From Coriobacteriia bacterium (GTDB taxonomy: Bacteria; Actinomycetota; Coriobacteriia; Anaerosomatales; Anaerosomataceae): DNA of 64,000 nt. Numbering within the stretch: the first letter of the stretch is position 1; every line of letters starts with the position of its first letter. Location of the stretch: contig JAUSBY010000002.1 of assembly GCA_030651765.1 (NCBI GenBank), positions 1 through 64,000 of the forward strand, given 5' to 3'. The position numbers and the translations under genes are program-made. This document shows positions 16,398 through 25,155 of the stretch, in pieces. The notes beneath the pieces are model-generated. The model had not been told where the DNA came from, made no database searches, and was given only the letters and a program-made list of their open reading frames with translations.

Positions 16398-18098
16398 GTG
16401 AGGGCGTCGGAAGCATCACGCGGTGACATCGCAGGCACGGTTGCGCGCGCGCTGAACGACCCGGCGCGTGTCTCGACGCTGCTCGAGGGTGCGTCGTTCC
16501 CGGCGGCGCTGTGGTCCGGTTCCGAGTTGCGTTTCATCTGGACCAACAATGTCTTCCGTGACCTGCTTGAGGACGTTCGTCCGCAGTGGGACCTCCTCGG
16601 CATGCCGGTTCGCGGGTTCCTGTCCGATTCGAACTCGGCATCCCGCTTCATCGACGTCGCCTACACCGGGCACCCGGTCACAGAGCAGGCCTACGAGTTC
16701 CGCGCGTCGTGGGGCGAAGTGTCGTACTGGCAGCTCTCCTACCTACCGGTTCCCGGCCGGATCGGCGACCCGTACGACGTGCTCCTGCTCGCGGTGGATG
16801 TGAGTTCGGCGGTCGCCGAACTGCGGGAGCGCACCGAGCAGGCGGCAGACTTACGGCGGGCGCTCGACCTCATCGACGTGACCGTGCTGTCCTCTCTCGA
16901 TGCCGAGGACATCCTTCAGCGGGTACTCATCGAGGCCACCGAGGCGCTCGGCGCCGATTGGGGCTGGATCGCCGAGCGCGAGGGCCGCGGTTGGACCTTC
17001 CGCAACGTGCATGGCTGGCCTGCGGAGATGACCGGCTTGCGATTCGCTGAAGACGACCTGTCACTGCCCGGTCTCGTGGCCAAGAGCGGGCGGGCGCTTG
17101 CGGTGTCGCAGTCCGACGCGACGCGGCGTGAGCACTTCGAGCTGATGCTGAAGCACGACATCGGGGCGTTCGCCCTGGTGCCGGTCAAGAATCGCGGCGA
17201 GGTCGCCGACGTGATGGGCTTCTGCTGGGACGCGGACCTCACGTTTGGCGATGCCCACCGGGAGTTGCTGAGGAAGCTCGAACTCTCGCTGTCGCTCGCG
17301 CTTGAGAACGCCCGGCAGTACGCAGACCAGCGGCAACTGAACCGCACGTTGAGGGGCGCGTTCTTCAGCGCCCCGGCGGCCGTGCCCGGCTTCGAGATGG
17401 GTCACCTCTATCATGCGGCGTCCGGAACCGGCTCTGTCGGCGGTGACTTCTACGACGTGATGTCCCTCCCGGGCGGTCACGTGGGCGTGCTCATCGGTGA
17501 TGTCGCGGGGCACAACGCGGAGTCCGCGGGGCTGACCGCGCTCGTGAAGAGCGCCATGCGCGCCGAGGCGCTGCGACTGCCATCCCCCGAGGCGATCATG
17601 GGCCGCGCCAACGAACTCGTTCTCCATGGCGCAGCCTCACACGAGTTCGTCTCGGCGTTCTTCGGCCTGGTAGACGGCGTATCGGGCCACATGGCCTACA
17701 GCATGGCGGGGCACCCGCCGCCCGTGCTCCTGCGCGCCGGTGCCGAGCCGGTCCTCCTGCAGGCCGATGGCTGCGTCCTTGGAGCCGACAAGGCGGTGCG
17801 GTACGAGAACCATGCCGCCACCCTCGACGTCGGCGACCTGCTCGTGCTGTACACGGACGGACTCACGGAGGCGCGCTCGGCATCCGGGGAGGAGTTCGGC
17901 GTCGGGCGGTTGCTGGAGGCTGTGGTCGCGGCCGCAGAAGAGTCCGCCGAGCGGATGCCCGAGTCACTGTTCCTCTCGGCGTTCGGCCACGCGCAGGGCC
18001 ACCTGACCGATGACGTCGCGATCGTGGCGCTGCGTCGCTGCGGGACTCCGGGAGACCCGGAGCAGGGCCGGCTCGAACTCGAGGCCTCGGTCGCCTGA
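16398..18098 (+). CDS. PAS-GAF-SpoIIE (PP2C-type) serine/threonine phosphatase
   Basis: 566 residues, no membrane segment. A PAS-like sensor (about residues 20-135, 'LLEGASFPAALWSGSELRF') is followed by a GAF domain (about 150-305). The C-terminal SpoIIE/PP2C domain (about 330-555) has metal ligands in 'GSVGGDFYDVM', 'IGDVAGHNAES' and 'TDDVAIVALR'. Such proteins dephosphorylate anti-sigma-factor antagonists in partner-switching pathways. No anti-sigma or antagonist gene is adjacent, so the target lies elsewhere. GTG start at 16398. Confidence 0.88.
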   Translation: MRASEASRGDIAGTVARALNDPARVSTLLEGASFPAALWSGSELRFIWTNNVFRDLLEDVRPQWDLLGMPVRGFLSDSNSASRFIDVAYTGHPVTEQAYEFRASWGEVSYWQLSYLPVPGRIGDPYDVLLLAVDVSSAVAELRERTEQAADLRRALDLIDVTVLSSLDAEDILQRVLIEATEALGADWGWIAEREGRGWTFRNVHGWPAEMTGLRFAEDDLSLPGLVAKSGRALAVSQSDATRREHFELMLKHDIGAFALVPVKNRGEVADVMGFCWDADLTFGDAHRELLRKLELSLSLALENARQYADQRQLNRTLRGAFFSAPAAVPGFEMGHLYHAASGTGSVGGDFYDVMSLPGGHVGVLIGDVAGHNAESAGLTALVKSAMRAEALRLPSPEAIMGRANELVLHGAASHEFVSAFFGLVDGVSGHMAYSMAGHPPPVLLRAGAEPVLLQADGCVLGADKAVRYENHAATLDVGDLLVLYTDGLTEARSASGEEFGVGRLLEAVVAAAEESAERMPESLFLSAFGHAQGHLTDDVAIVALRRCGTPGDPEQGRLELEASVA

Positions 18099-18118
18099 GC
18101 ACCGTCTTCGTCGCGTCG

Positions 18119-18145
18119 ACGCTTCGGCCGAAGCGCCTCCCTTTA
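18119..18145 (+). terminator. Palindromic hairpin after the phosphatase gene
   Basis: GCTTCGG/CCGAAGC at 18121-18134 is a perfect palindrome followed by GCCTCCCTTT; 23 bases after the stop. Confidence 0.5.
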
Positions 18146-18203
18146 CACGTCCGTGGCCGACCCATACAGTCAGGGTGCCGTTGACGAGTGAAGGAGGACT
18201 CCC

Positions 18204-19190
18204 ATGCTGTGCCCGAACTGCCAGGCCGAGCTACGTGACGGGTCGGCGTTCTGTGGCACCTGCGGTGCCGCGCTGGGTCAGCCATCGGACGTGGCGGCCG
18301 AACTCCCCGCACCCGACGCTGACGCCCCGGCATCTCCAGCGCCGCCCGTGGCGCCGACTGCCCCGCTGCCTCCGTCTGCTGTGTCGCCGCCCGCGTACGC
18401 AGCTCCGGCGGCCGTTCAACCAGGTGCGCCGGCGGCGTACGATCCGGCGGCGGCATACGCGCAGTCGGCCCAGCAGCCGCCTGCCAAGCGCAAGACGGGA
18501 CTCATCATCGCAATCGTCGCCGTCATCCTGCTCGTGCTGTGCGGCTGCACGATCGGCGGGCTGTTCGCGTTCACCCCGCTGTTCCGCAGCGAGGTTTCGA
18601 CGCCCGAGCCGGACATCGGCGTGATTGAGCCCGAGCCGGAAGCCGAGCCTGGCACGGCCGAGCCGATCGGGTACGCGAGCGCGGATGAAGCTGTGTATGC
18701 CGCACTCGATGGCGAGGGGCTGAGCGACTGGGTCTATCAGGTCTACGACGACACGGGCGATACCGTCGTGTTCTGGGCGGGCCCGCCCGCGAGCGAATGG
18801 GCACTCGAGATCACCGTCTCCAGAGCGTCAGACGGGACGTGGGAGGTCGTTGAACTCTTGGGCCTCGACTTCGGCAGCGATGTGGGGGGCGACCTGAGCC
18901 CGACAGACCAGGCGATCGATGTGGTCGGCCAGCATCTGTACGCGGTGAAGGAGGATCGCGGGCTCGACGCTCAGTCGTTCACCGTCGATCCGTTCCGCTC
19001 GGATCCCGCCTCGGCGCAGGAGGCCGCGGGCGCGCTCTCATCCTTCGAGGTGAGCGAAGCCCGGGAGCAGTCGGACGGGAGCTTCTGGGTGCGCACGGTC
19101 CAGAACTGGGCCGGGGGCCAGGAGAAGTGGGAGTACTGGGTCGTTCCGACCGAGATGGGTTATGCCATCGCCGACATGAGACCCTGGTGA
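18204..19190 (+). CDS. Zinc-ribbon membrane protein with extracellular domain
   Basis: 328 residues. An N-terminal zinc ribbon, CPNC-x12-CGTC, faces the cytoplasm. A Pro/Ala-rich linker (about 25-95) leads to one membrane helix (about 97-120, 'LIIAIVAVILLVLCGCTIGG'). A Pro/Glu-rich stalk and an extracytoplasmic domain (about 155-328) follow, with no recognised family. The layout is common in Actinomycetota for poorly known sensors or envelope proteins. GAAGGAGG before the ATG. Confidence 0.75.
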   Translation: MLCPNCQAELRDGSAFCGTCGAALGQPSDVAAELPAPDADAPASPAPPVAPTAPLPPSAVSPPAYAAPAAVQPGAPAAYDPAAAYAQSAQQPPAKRKTGLIIAIVAVILLVLCGCTIGGLFAFTPLFRSEVSTPEPDIGVIEPEPEAEPGTAEPIGYASADEAVYAALDGEGLSDWVYQVYDDTGDTVVFWAGPPASEWALEITVSRASDGTWEVVELLGLDFGSDVGGDLSPTDQAIDVVGQHLYAVKEDRGLDAQSFTVDPFRSDPASAQEAAGALSSFEVSEAREQSDGSFWVRTVQNWAGGQEKWEYWVVPTEMGYAIADMRPW

Positions 19191-19271
19191 TCCACCGCGC
19201 GCGAGGTGTATGTGGCACAATGGCGCGGGCCACAGTTCATGGCCGGTACCGGGGGTCGGGAGGGTGGACCA

Positions 19272-19397
19272 GTGGAGTTGCGGTTCCATAATCCGTACCG
19301 TGGCTGGCTTGCGGGCCTGCTGATCGAGATCGCGGTCTTCGCCGCGTTCATCATCGTCGTTGTGGCGCTCGCACTCGCGGCCGCCCGGATCTCCTGA
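19272..19397 (+). CDS. 41-residue single-pass membrane protein upstream of trkH
   Basis: GTG at 19272 follows GGGAGGG (19258-19264) by 7 bases. The product starts VELRFHNPYRGW and then has a 25-residue hydrophobic helix ending AAARIS. The stop lies 10 bases before the trkH start, so the two are probably co-translated. It may be a small subunit or stabiliser of TrkH; no named family recognised. Confidence 0.5.
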   Translation: MELRFHNPYRGWLAGLLIEIAVFAAFIIVVVALALAAARIS

Positions 19398-19407
19398 GGG
19401 CGACGCG

Positions 19408-20925
19408 ATGTGGGTCGGATTCGAGCGGCGTGACCTGGGCGCCATCGCGCACTACACCGGCATGCTCGTCGCGAGTATGGCGCTCCTCATGCTCATACCG
19501 CTCCTCACCGCGTTTGCCGCCGGCGAGTGGGGTCCCGCGCTCGACTACGCGTGCGGCATCGGGGTTGCCGCAGCTTTCGGCATGCTCCTCGCGCAGTCGG
19601 CGCCGCGCGGGACGCACCTGACGCGACGGAACGCGCTTATCGTGACGGCACTTGCATGGCTTGCGGCGTCGCTCGTGGCGGCGGTTCCGCTGTCACTGTC
19701 GGGGCACTACGGAGGGTTCGTTGACGCGTTTTTCGACGCGATCTCCGGACTCACCACCTCGGGACTCACGCTCGTGCAGGACCTCGATCATCTGGCGCTC
19801 GCGCACAACATGTGGCGGCATCTGCTTCACCTGATCGGTGGCCAGGGCATCGTCGTGGCCGCGCTTTCGGTGTCTCTCGGTCTGCGCGGCGGCGGCGCGG
19901 TGTCGCTGTACATGGCAGAGGGCCGCGATGAGCGAATTCTGCCGAACGTCATGCACACCGCTCGGTTCATATGGTTCGTGACCGCGATCTATGTGACGCT
20001 CGGGACAGTCGTGCTGAGCGTTTCGAACCTGATTCAGGGTATGGAGGCGGGGCGGAGCGTTCTGCACGCGTTCTGGGCGACCGTGGCCTGCTACGACACC
20101 GGCGGGTTCGGTCCCCAGTCGCAGAACGCGATGTACTACCACAGCCCGATCTTTGAGGGTGTGACGGTCATCCTCATGCTTGCCGGAACCCTCAACTTCA
20201 ATCTCCATGCGGACATCTGGCGCGGTGACCGGAAGGAGATCTTCAAGAACCTGGAAGCGCGAGCGCTTGCCACCAACATCGCCGTCCTGAGCGTTGTCAT
20301 CGGCATCGGTCTGGCGGCCACCAGGCTCTTCTCCACTCCGGGCGAGGTCGTGCGCAAGGGGCTCTATCACCTCATCTCGGCCAATAGCGGCACCGGTCAC
20401 CAGACCCTCTACAACGCCGGTTGGGCGAATGGCTACGGCGGGCTCGCGTTCGCGGCGATCGTGCTCGCGATGGCGTTCGGCGGCATGGCGTCGTCGACCG
20501 CTGGCGGCATCAAGGCGCTCCGCCTCGGCCTGATCGCCAAGGGTGTCGTGCTTCGCGTGCGGGAGTCCATCGCGCCGACGAGTGCGGTGGTGCGCAGCAC
20601 GTATCACCACCTGCTCGACGTGCCGCTGTCGGTCGACGTCCTCGCCAACGCTCTCATGCTGTTCGTCCTGTACCTGGTGACGTACATCAGCGGCGGAATG
20701 ATCGGAGCGGCGTACGGCTATCCGATCGGTGAGGCGTTGTTCGAGTCCGTTTCGGCGACCGCCAACGTGGGTCTATCGACGGGGATCACCAGTCCGGCCA
20801 TGCCACTCGGGCTGAAGGTCGTGTACATGCTGCAGATGTGGGCAGGCAGACTCGAGTTCATCGCGCTGTTCGTGCTCGTGGCCAGCGCGATCGCAGCCTT
20901 ACGGGCGAAGAGAGGGCGCGCATGA
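19408..20925 (+). CDS. trkH: TrkH/KtrB-family potassium transporter membrane subunit
   Basis: 505 residues with four M1-P-M2 repeats. The selectivity-filter glycines appear in 'GLTTSGLTL', 'CYDTGGFG', 'SANSGTGH' and 'ATANVGLST'. It forms the K+ pathway and normally needs a cytoplasmic RCK (TrkA/KtrA) partner, which is not encoded beside it. ATG 19408 precedes the first helix; the longer frame overlaps the small upstream ORF. The next gene overlaps its stop (ATGA). Confidence 0.93.
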   Translation: MWVGFERRDLGAIAHYTGMLVASMALLMLIPLLTAFAAGEWGPALDYACGIGVAAAFGMLLAQSAPRGTHLTRRNALIVTALAWLAASLVAAVPLSLSGHYGGFVDAFFDAISGLTTSGLTLVQDLDHLALAHNMWRHLLHLIGGQGIVVAALSVSLGLRGGGAVSLYMAEGRDERILPNVMHTARFIWFVTAIYVTLGTVVLSVSNLIQGMEAGRSVLHAFWATVACYDTGGFGPQSQNAMYYHSPIFEGVTVILMLAGTLNFNLHADIWRGDRKEIFKNLEARALATNIAVLSVVIGIGLAATRLFSTPGEVVRKGLYHLISANSGTGHQTLYNAGWANGYGGLAFAAIVLAMAFGGMASSTAGGIKALRLGLIAKGVVLRVRESIAPTSAVVRSTYHHLLDVPLSVDVLANALMLFVLYLVTYISGGMIGAAYGYPIGEALFESVSATANVGLSTGITSPAMPLGLKVVYMLQMWAGRLEFIALFVLVASAIAALRAKRGRA

Positions 20926-21437
20926 GACGGTACGCGGCCGCACTCCTGGCAGTGGTCGTTCTCGGATTCGTCTCCTTGCCGGTCCGCGGGTTCGCGATCG
21001 AGCCGGTGACCGAGACGACGGGCGCCGAGCTCGCGTCGATGACGAGCGGGCTCGACGGCCAGCTCGTGCGCTTCGAGGGCGAGGTCATCAGCGAGACGCT
21101 TGACGGAGGTCAGGGCCACGTGTGGGTGAACGTCCTGTCGGAAGGCGTGGCCATCGGCGTATGGATGCCTGCCGAGATGGCCGGTGAGCTTGAGGTGTTC
21201 GGCCGGTACAGCCACACCGGAGACACCGTCGTGGTCACCGGCACGCTGAGCGAGGGCTGTGACCTGCACGGTGGTGACCTCGACGTCCATGCCGAGCGGC
21301 TCGAGCTGCTCACCCGTGGTGAGTCGCGTGAGCGGCCGGGTGACCTCTGGAAGCTGGGCGTCGGCCTTGCGGGCCTGACCGTGGCGTACGCCGGTTGGCG
21401 TCGGATGCGCCGTTTGGCTGATGGGGGGCAGGTGTGA
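20922..21437 (+). CDS. Exported membrane-anchored protein with OB-like domain
   Basis: 171 residues: signal peptide (about 1-26), a beta-rich extracytoplasmic domain with the OB-fold pattern 'GQLVRFEGEVISETL...HVWVNVLSEGVAIGVWM...GDTVVVTGTL', then a C-terminal membrane helix (about 142-160) and basic RRMRR tail inside. It is translationally coupled to trkH (ATGA overlap) and to ltaE (GTGA overlap). Function unknown; similar OB-fold proteins occur as exported nucleic-acid- or ligand-binding modules. Confidence 0.65.
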   Translation: MRRYAAALLAVVVLGFVSLPVRGFAIEPVTETTGAELASMTSGLDGQLVRFEGEVISETLDGGQGHVWVNVLSEGVAIGVWMPAEMAGELEVFGRYSHTGDTVVVTGTLSEGCDLHGGDLDVHAERLELLTRGESRERPGDLWKLGVGLAGLTVAYAGWRRMRRLADGGQV

Positions 21438-22465
21438 CCTCAGATACCCGAGGATTCGCGAGTGATAACGCATCGGGTGTGCAGCCGGACGTGATGGCCG
21501 CGATCGTGGCGGCCAATGCCGGCCACGCGCACGCGTATGGCGACGATCCCTGGACGCAGCGGGCACACGAACTGTTCAAGCGACACTTCGGCGAGCACGC
21601 CGAGGCGTTCTGCGTCTTCAACGGTACCGGCGCCAACGTGACGGCGCTTCAGGCGCTCATGCGACCGTTCGAGTCGGTCATCTGCGCGACGACGGCCCAC
21701 ATCAACGTGGACGAATGCGGCGCCCCGGAGCGCTTCACGGGCGGCAAGCTCGTGGACCTCGAGACGCTGGACGGCAAGCTCACGCCACCGCTCATCGAGG
21801 GCGCCATCGATGGCGTCGGGTTCGAGCATCACTCGCAGCCCCGCGTGGTCTCGGTCACACAGTCCACCGAGTACGGCACCGTATACTCGCCGGCCGAGCT
21901 CTCCGCGGTGGTCGGGACGGCTCACGCGCACGGACTCCGTGTGCACGTGGACGGCGCCCGGCTTGCCAATGCGGCAGCATCCCTCGGCTGTTCGCTTGCC
22001 GAGGCGTGCGCAGGCGCGGACGTCGTGAGCTTCGGGGGGACCAAGAATGGCGCGCTGCTGGCCGAGGCCGTCGTTTTCCTCGATCCGGCGCTTGCGGCCG
22101 ACTTCCGCTATATCCGCAAGCAAAGTGCGCAGCTCTCCTCGAAGATGCGCTTCTCATCGGCGCAGTTCGTCGCGCTGCTGGAAGGCGACCTATGGCGTGT
22201 GAACGCCGAGAGGGCCAACACGATGGCGGCGCTGCTTGCCGAGCGTGTGGGCGGTATCGGCGGCGTGCGGATCACCCAACCGGTGCAGGCCAACGAGGTC
22301 TTCGCGGTGCTGCCGGTCGACGTCATCGGGCCACTGCAGTCCGAGTTCGACTTCTACACCTGGGACGAGCGGACCGGTGAGGTGAGGTGGGTCACGAGTT
22401 GGGACACCACCGAGGCCGACGTGGTGCGCTTTGCCGAGGCGGTCGCCCGCTCGCTTCGCGCCTGA
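21434..22465 (+). CDS. ltaE: Low-specificity L-threonine aldolase
   Basis: 343 residues, PLP fold type I. The PLP lysine is in 'VVSFGGTKNGALLAEA'. 'FASDNASGVQPDVMAAI' at the start and 'VDGARLANAAASLG' in the middle match threonine/beta-hydroxyaspartate aldolases, which split L-threonine to glycine and acetaldehyde. GTG start overlaps the previous stop. Its link with trkH is positional only. Confidence 0.92.
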   Translation: MTSDTRGFASDNASGVQPDVMAAIVAANAGHAHAYGDDPWTQRAHELFKRHFGEHAEAFCVFNGTGANVTALQALMRPFESVICATTAHINVDECGAPERFTGGKLVDLETLDGKLTPPLIEGAIDGVGFEHHSQPRVVSVTQSTEYGTVYSPAELSAVVGTAHAHGLRVHVDGARLANAAASLGCSLAEACAGADVVSFGGTKNGALLAEAVVFLDPALAADFRYIRKQSAQLSSKMRFSSAQFVALLEGDLWRVNAERANTMAALLAERVGGIGGVRITQPVQANEVFAVLPVDVIGPLQSEFDFYTWDERTGEVRWVTSWDTTEADVVRFAEAVARSLRA

Positions 22466-22550
22466 CGCGTACTCCCTTCGGGCGCTGTCATGAAGGCGCG
22501 CTCCTCGTGCGGTAGGATACGCCCCAATGCGTACCGTCCGGAGGTGCCGA

Positions 22551-23027
22551 GTGTTGCAGTTCCCCGCCATCAGCGCGACCGACCTCGACGGTCGGCATTA
22601 CGATGTCCCGGGCGGCCTCCCGGTCGGTCCGCGCGTGGTGATAGTCGCGTCCAAGCGGTGGCAGCAGGTTCTCGTCGAGATGTGGAAGGCACGGCTACGG
22701 CGCCTCGAGCATGAGTTTCCGAATCTCGGCGTGTGGAGTGTAGCGGTGCTGCCGAAGCTGCTCGTGCCGGTGCGCCCGCTCATCGATGGGGGGATGCGTG
22801 CCGAGCTCGACGACCCGCGGATCCGTCGGCGCACCCTCACCGCCTACGTCGACATCGAGGCGCTCGCCTCGGCGCTCGGCGTAGCGGATCTCGAGACCGT
22901 GCACGCGTTCCTGCTCGGTCCGGACGGCGAGATCATGTGGAGCGGGAGCGGCAAGCCGGCCGCCGAGGACGTCACGTCGCTCGGCGAGATGCTCGCGTGG
23001 TGGAATCCGGGGCCGGAGCGCGGCTAG
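22551..23027 (+). CDS. Hypothetical thioredoxin-fold-like protein
   Basis: 158 residues. The pattern 'FPAISATDLDGRHYDVPGGLPVGPRVVIVAS' and 'FLLGPDGEIMWSGSG' near the end recalls peroxiredoxin/thioredoxin-like folds, but no CxxC or peroxidatic cysteine is present. GTG 22551 has GGAGG six bases upstream; an ATG at 22527 lacks a site. No partner indicated. Confidence 0.5.
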   Translation: MLQFPAISATDLDGRHYDVPGGLPVGPRVVIVASKRWQQVLVEMWKARLRRLEHEFPNLGVWSVAVLPKLLVPVRPLIDGGMRAELDDPRIRRRTLTAYVDIEALASALGVADLETVHAFLLGPDGEIMWSGSGKPAAEDVTSLGEMLAWWNPGPERG

Positions 23028-23054
23028 CGTGCCGGGCCGGTGTAGCATGATCGC

Positions 23055-23519
23055 ATGAGGTACATCATCGACGGCTACAACGTGACACGCCGTGACCCGG
23101 CAACGGGGCAGGCGGATCTTGCGACGCAGCGGGAGGCGCTCGTCGCGCGGCTCGCGGTCAGGGGTCGGGATCTGCTCGGGTCCGGGCCGATCGTCGTCGT
23201 GTTCGACGGGCGGCGCGGCGGGGGAGCCGACGGACGGCGCGGTAACGTGGAGGTTCGCTTCTCGCGCGACGAGACCGCCGACGACCTGATCGCCCGGCTG
23301 GTGACGGGGGGCGGGGACACGGTGGCGACGTCGGACGCGGGGCTGGCCGGTCGCGTGCGAGGTGTCGGGGCGGCGGTGATCGGCGCCGAGGCGTGCTTCG
23401 AAGGGCGCCGGACGCGGCGCCTCGGCGGGCGGTATCCTGCCTCGACAGCGGGGCTGCCGCCGGGTGCGAACAAAGTGACCGAGGAACTCAAGAAGATCTG
23501 GCTGACCGACGAGGAGTGA
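23055..23519 (+). CDS. YacP-like NYN domain protein (predicted RNase)
   Basis: 154 residues. 'YIIDGYNVTR' at the N-terminus and 'VVFDGRRGG', 'DDLIARLV', 'VATSDAGLAGRV' give the acidic residues of the NYN/PIN-like fold. YacP/Rae1 cleaves ribosome-bound mRNA in Bacillus; the same activity here is an inference. Ends one base before the next ATG. Confidence 0.85.
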   Translation: MRYIIDGYNVTRRDPATGQADLATQREALVARLAVRGRDLLGSGPIVVVFDGRRGGGADGRRGNVEVRFSRDETADDLIARLVTGGGDTVATSDAGLAGRVRGVGAAVIGAEACFEGRRTRRLGGRYPASTAGLPPGANKVTEELKKIWLTDEE

Positions 23520-23520
23520 C

Positions 23521-24276
23521 ATGCCCGGCATCGGGGTGATCGTGAACGTCGTCGCGGTGCTTGCGGGCACTGTCGTGGGACTTGTGTTCGGCAAGCTCAT
23601 CAGCGAGCGCTTTCGCACGATAGCGTTTGCCGCGATCGGCCTCGCCGTCATGGTGATCGGCATCGCTATGGCGCTCGGCGGCCTGTCTGCGCTCGGTGAG
23701 ACACACCTGGGTGATTACGCGGCACTCGTGCTGGTCGGAGCGCTCGTGGTGGGATCGCTCGTTGGCGAGGCGCTGAGGATCGAGTACTGGCTCGAGCGGT
23801 TCGGCCAGTGGCTTCAGGACAAGGCGTACAGGATGCCGATGCTCGCTCCGGGCAGGGCCGATCAGCCGGGCGAGAAGGGGCATACCCTGGTCGAGGGGTT
23901 CGTGACGGCGAGCCTGCTGTACTGCACCGGCGCCATGACCGTCCTCGGCTCGCTGCAAGACGGTCTCGGCGATCCGTCGCTGCTCTACCTCAAAGCGCTC
24001 CTCGACGGCATCGCATCGATCGCGCTCGCCACGACACTCGGCGTCGGCGTGGGACTGTCCGTCATCCCGATCCTCCTGCTGCAGGGCGGCATCGCTCTCG
24101 GGGCGAGCGCCGTCGAGTCGCTCATCACACCGGCCGTGGTCTCGTCGATCGAGGCTGTGGGGGGCGCGCTGATCCTGGCGATCGGGCTCGACCTCACGCA
24201 GATCAAGCGCCTGCCGGTGGGCAACATGCTGCCGGCGGTGTTCATCGCTGCCGCGCTCGCGCTCTTCCTCGGCTAG
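23521..24276 (+). CDS. DUF554 family membrane protein
   Basis: 251 residues with about 7 hydrophobic helices. 'GVIVNVVAVLAGTVVGLVFGK' at the N-terminus and 'EGFVTASLLYCTGAMTVLGSLQDG' centrally are signatures of DUF554 (YdfK/YqgA). Function unknown; transporter suspected. GAGGAG is four bases before the ATG; follows the NYN gene with one base between, so probably co-transcribed. Confidence 0.88.
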   Translation: MPGIGVIVNVVAVLAGTVVGLVFGKLISERFRTIAFAAIGLAVMVIGIAMALGGLSALGETHLGDYAALVLVGALVVGSLVGEALRIEYWLERFGQWLQDKAYRMPMLAPGRADQPGEKGHTLVEGFVTASLLYCTGAMTVLGSLQDGLGDPSLLYLKALLDGIASIALATTLGVGVGLSVIPILLLQGGIALGASAVESLITPAVVSSIEAVGGALILAIGLDLTQIKRLPVGNMLPAVFIAAALALFLG

Positions 24277-24297
24277 TGCCGTGGCTGCCCGCAGTGC

Positions 24298-24954
24298 TCA
24301 GGCCTGCTCGCGCCAGCCTGTGGCCTGGTAGGCGCTCGGGCAGAGGTCCGCCACGACGCACTGCCCACAGATGGGGCGTTTGGCGTCGCAGATCGCCCGG
24401 CCGTGCTCGATGAGGCGGTAGGTGAGAGCGCCCCACTCTTCGCGCGGGAACAGCGTCATGAGGTCACGTTCGACCTTGCCGGTGTCCTCGTGGGCCGAGA
24501 AGCCGAGGCGGCGCGCCAGGCGGAAGACGTGGGTGTCGACCGCAACGCCCTCGGCCTTCCCGAACGCGTTGTAGAGCACGATGTTGGCGGTCTTGCGCGC
24601 GACCCCCGGAAGCGTGAGCAGATCCTCCATCGTGTCGGGCACGCGCCCGCTGTACTCGGCGACGATGCGCTGAGCAGCTCCCATGATGTTCTTCGTCTTG
24701 TTCCGGAAGAAGCCGGTAGGGTGCACGATCTTCTCGACCTCGGCGGGGTCGGCCGCTGCGAGCGCTTCGGGGGTGGGGAACCGCTCGAACAGGATCGGCG
24801 TCACCTTGTTGACCCCGACGTCGGTGGTCTGCGCTGAGAGGATCACAGCCACGAGCAGCTGGAACTCACTCTCGTAGCCGAGTGCGATGCGTGCCGCCGG
24901 GTAGAGCTTCTTGAGCCGGGCGTCGATCTCCGCGACTCGTTCGGGTGTCGACAT
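24298..24954 (-). CDS. nth: Endonuclease III (DNA glycosylase/AP lyase)
   Basis: 218 residues. The helix-hairpin-helix is 'LPGVARKTANIV', with the catalytic lysine near 'ILSAQTTD...' and the aspartate in 'VDTHVFRL'. The [4Fe-4S] cluster ligands are C-x6-C-x2-C-x5-C ('CDAKRPICGQCVVADLC'). It removes oxidised pyrimidines in base excision repair. GAGGAGGCGCC precedes the ATG. Confidence 0.96.
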   Translation of the reverse strand: MSTPERVAEIDARLKKLYPAARIALGYESEFQLLVAVILSAQTTDVGVNKVTPILFERFPTPEALAAADPAEVEKIVHPTGFFRNKTKNIMGAAQRIVAEYSGRVPDTMEDLLTLPGVARKTANIVLYNAFGKAEGVAVDTHVFRLARRLGFSAHEDTGKVERDLMTLFPREEWGALTYRLIEHGRAICDAKRPICGQCVVADLCPSAYQATGWREQA

Positions 24955-24986
24955 GGCGCCTCCTCATGGGTCGATTCACATGGTAC

Positions 24987-25042
24987 CCGAGCTGCATGCC
25001 GTTGCGAGTCACTTCCGGTTAAGACGCCTGCGGCATACTCGG
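24987..25042 (+). promoter_or_regulatory. Structured leader upstream of the L,D-transpeptidase (unclassified)
   Basis: CCGAG (24987-24991) pairs with CTCGG (25038-25042), and ATGCCG (24996-25001) with CGGCAT (25031-25036) inside it, enclosing a 29-base loop. The next element is a 13-bp hairpin. No same-strand gene precedes it. It matches no riboswitch class I know; it may be an attenuator or a chance fold. Confidence 0.3.
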
Positions 25043-25080
25043 CTCCGGCCGCGCCCGAGGGGGGAGCGCGCGGCCGGAGC
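25042..25080 (+). terminator. Perfect 13-bp hairpin, possible attenuator
   Basis: GCTCCGGCCGCGC (25042-25054) and GCGCGGCCGGAGC (25068-25080), followed by GGCGGGCTTCCCTCTT. It stands between divergent nth and the L,D-transpeptidase, so a rightward role would be attenuation of the latter. Confidence 0.45.
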
Positions 25081-25155
25081 GGCGGGCTTCCCTCTTGGCG
25101 CATGCGTCAATCCGCCGCACGGAAGATGAGCGCATACATGAGGGGGAGACCATAC

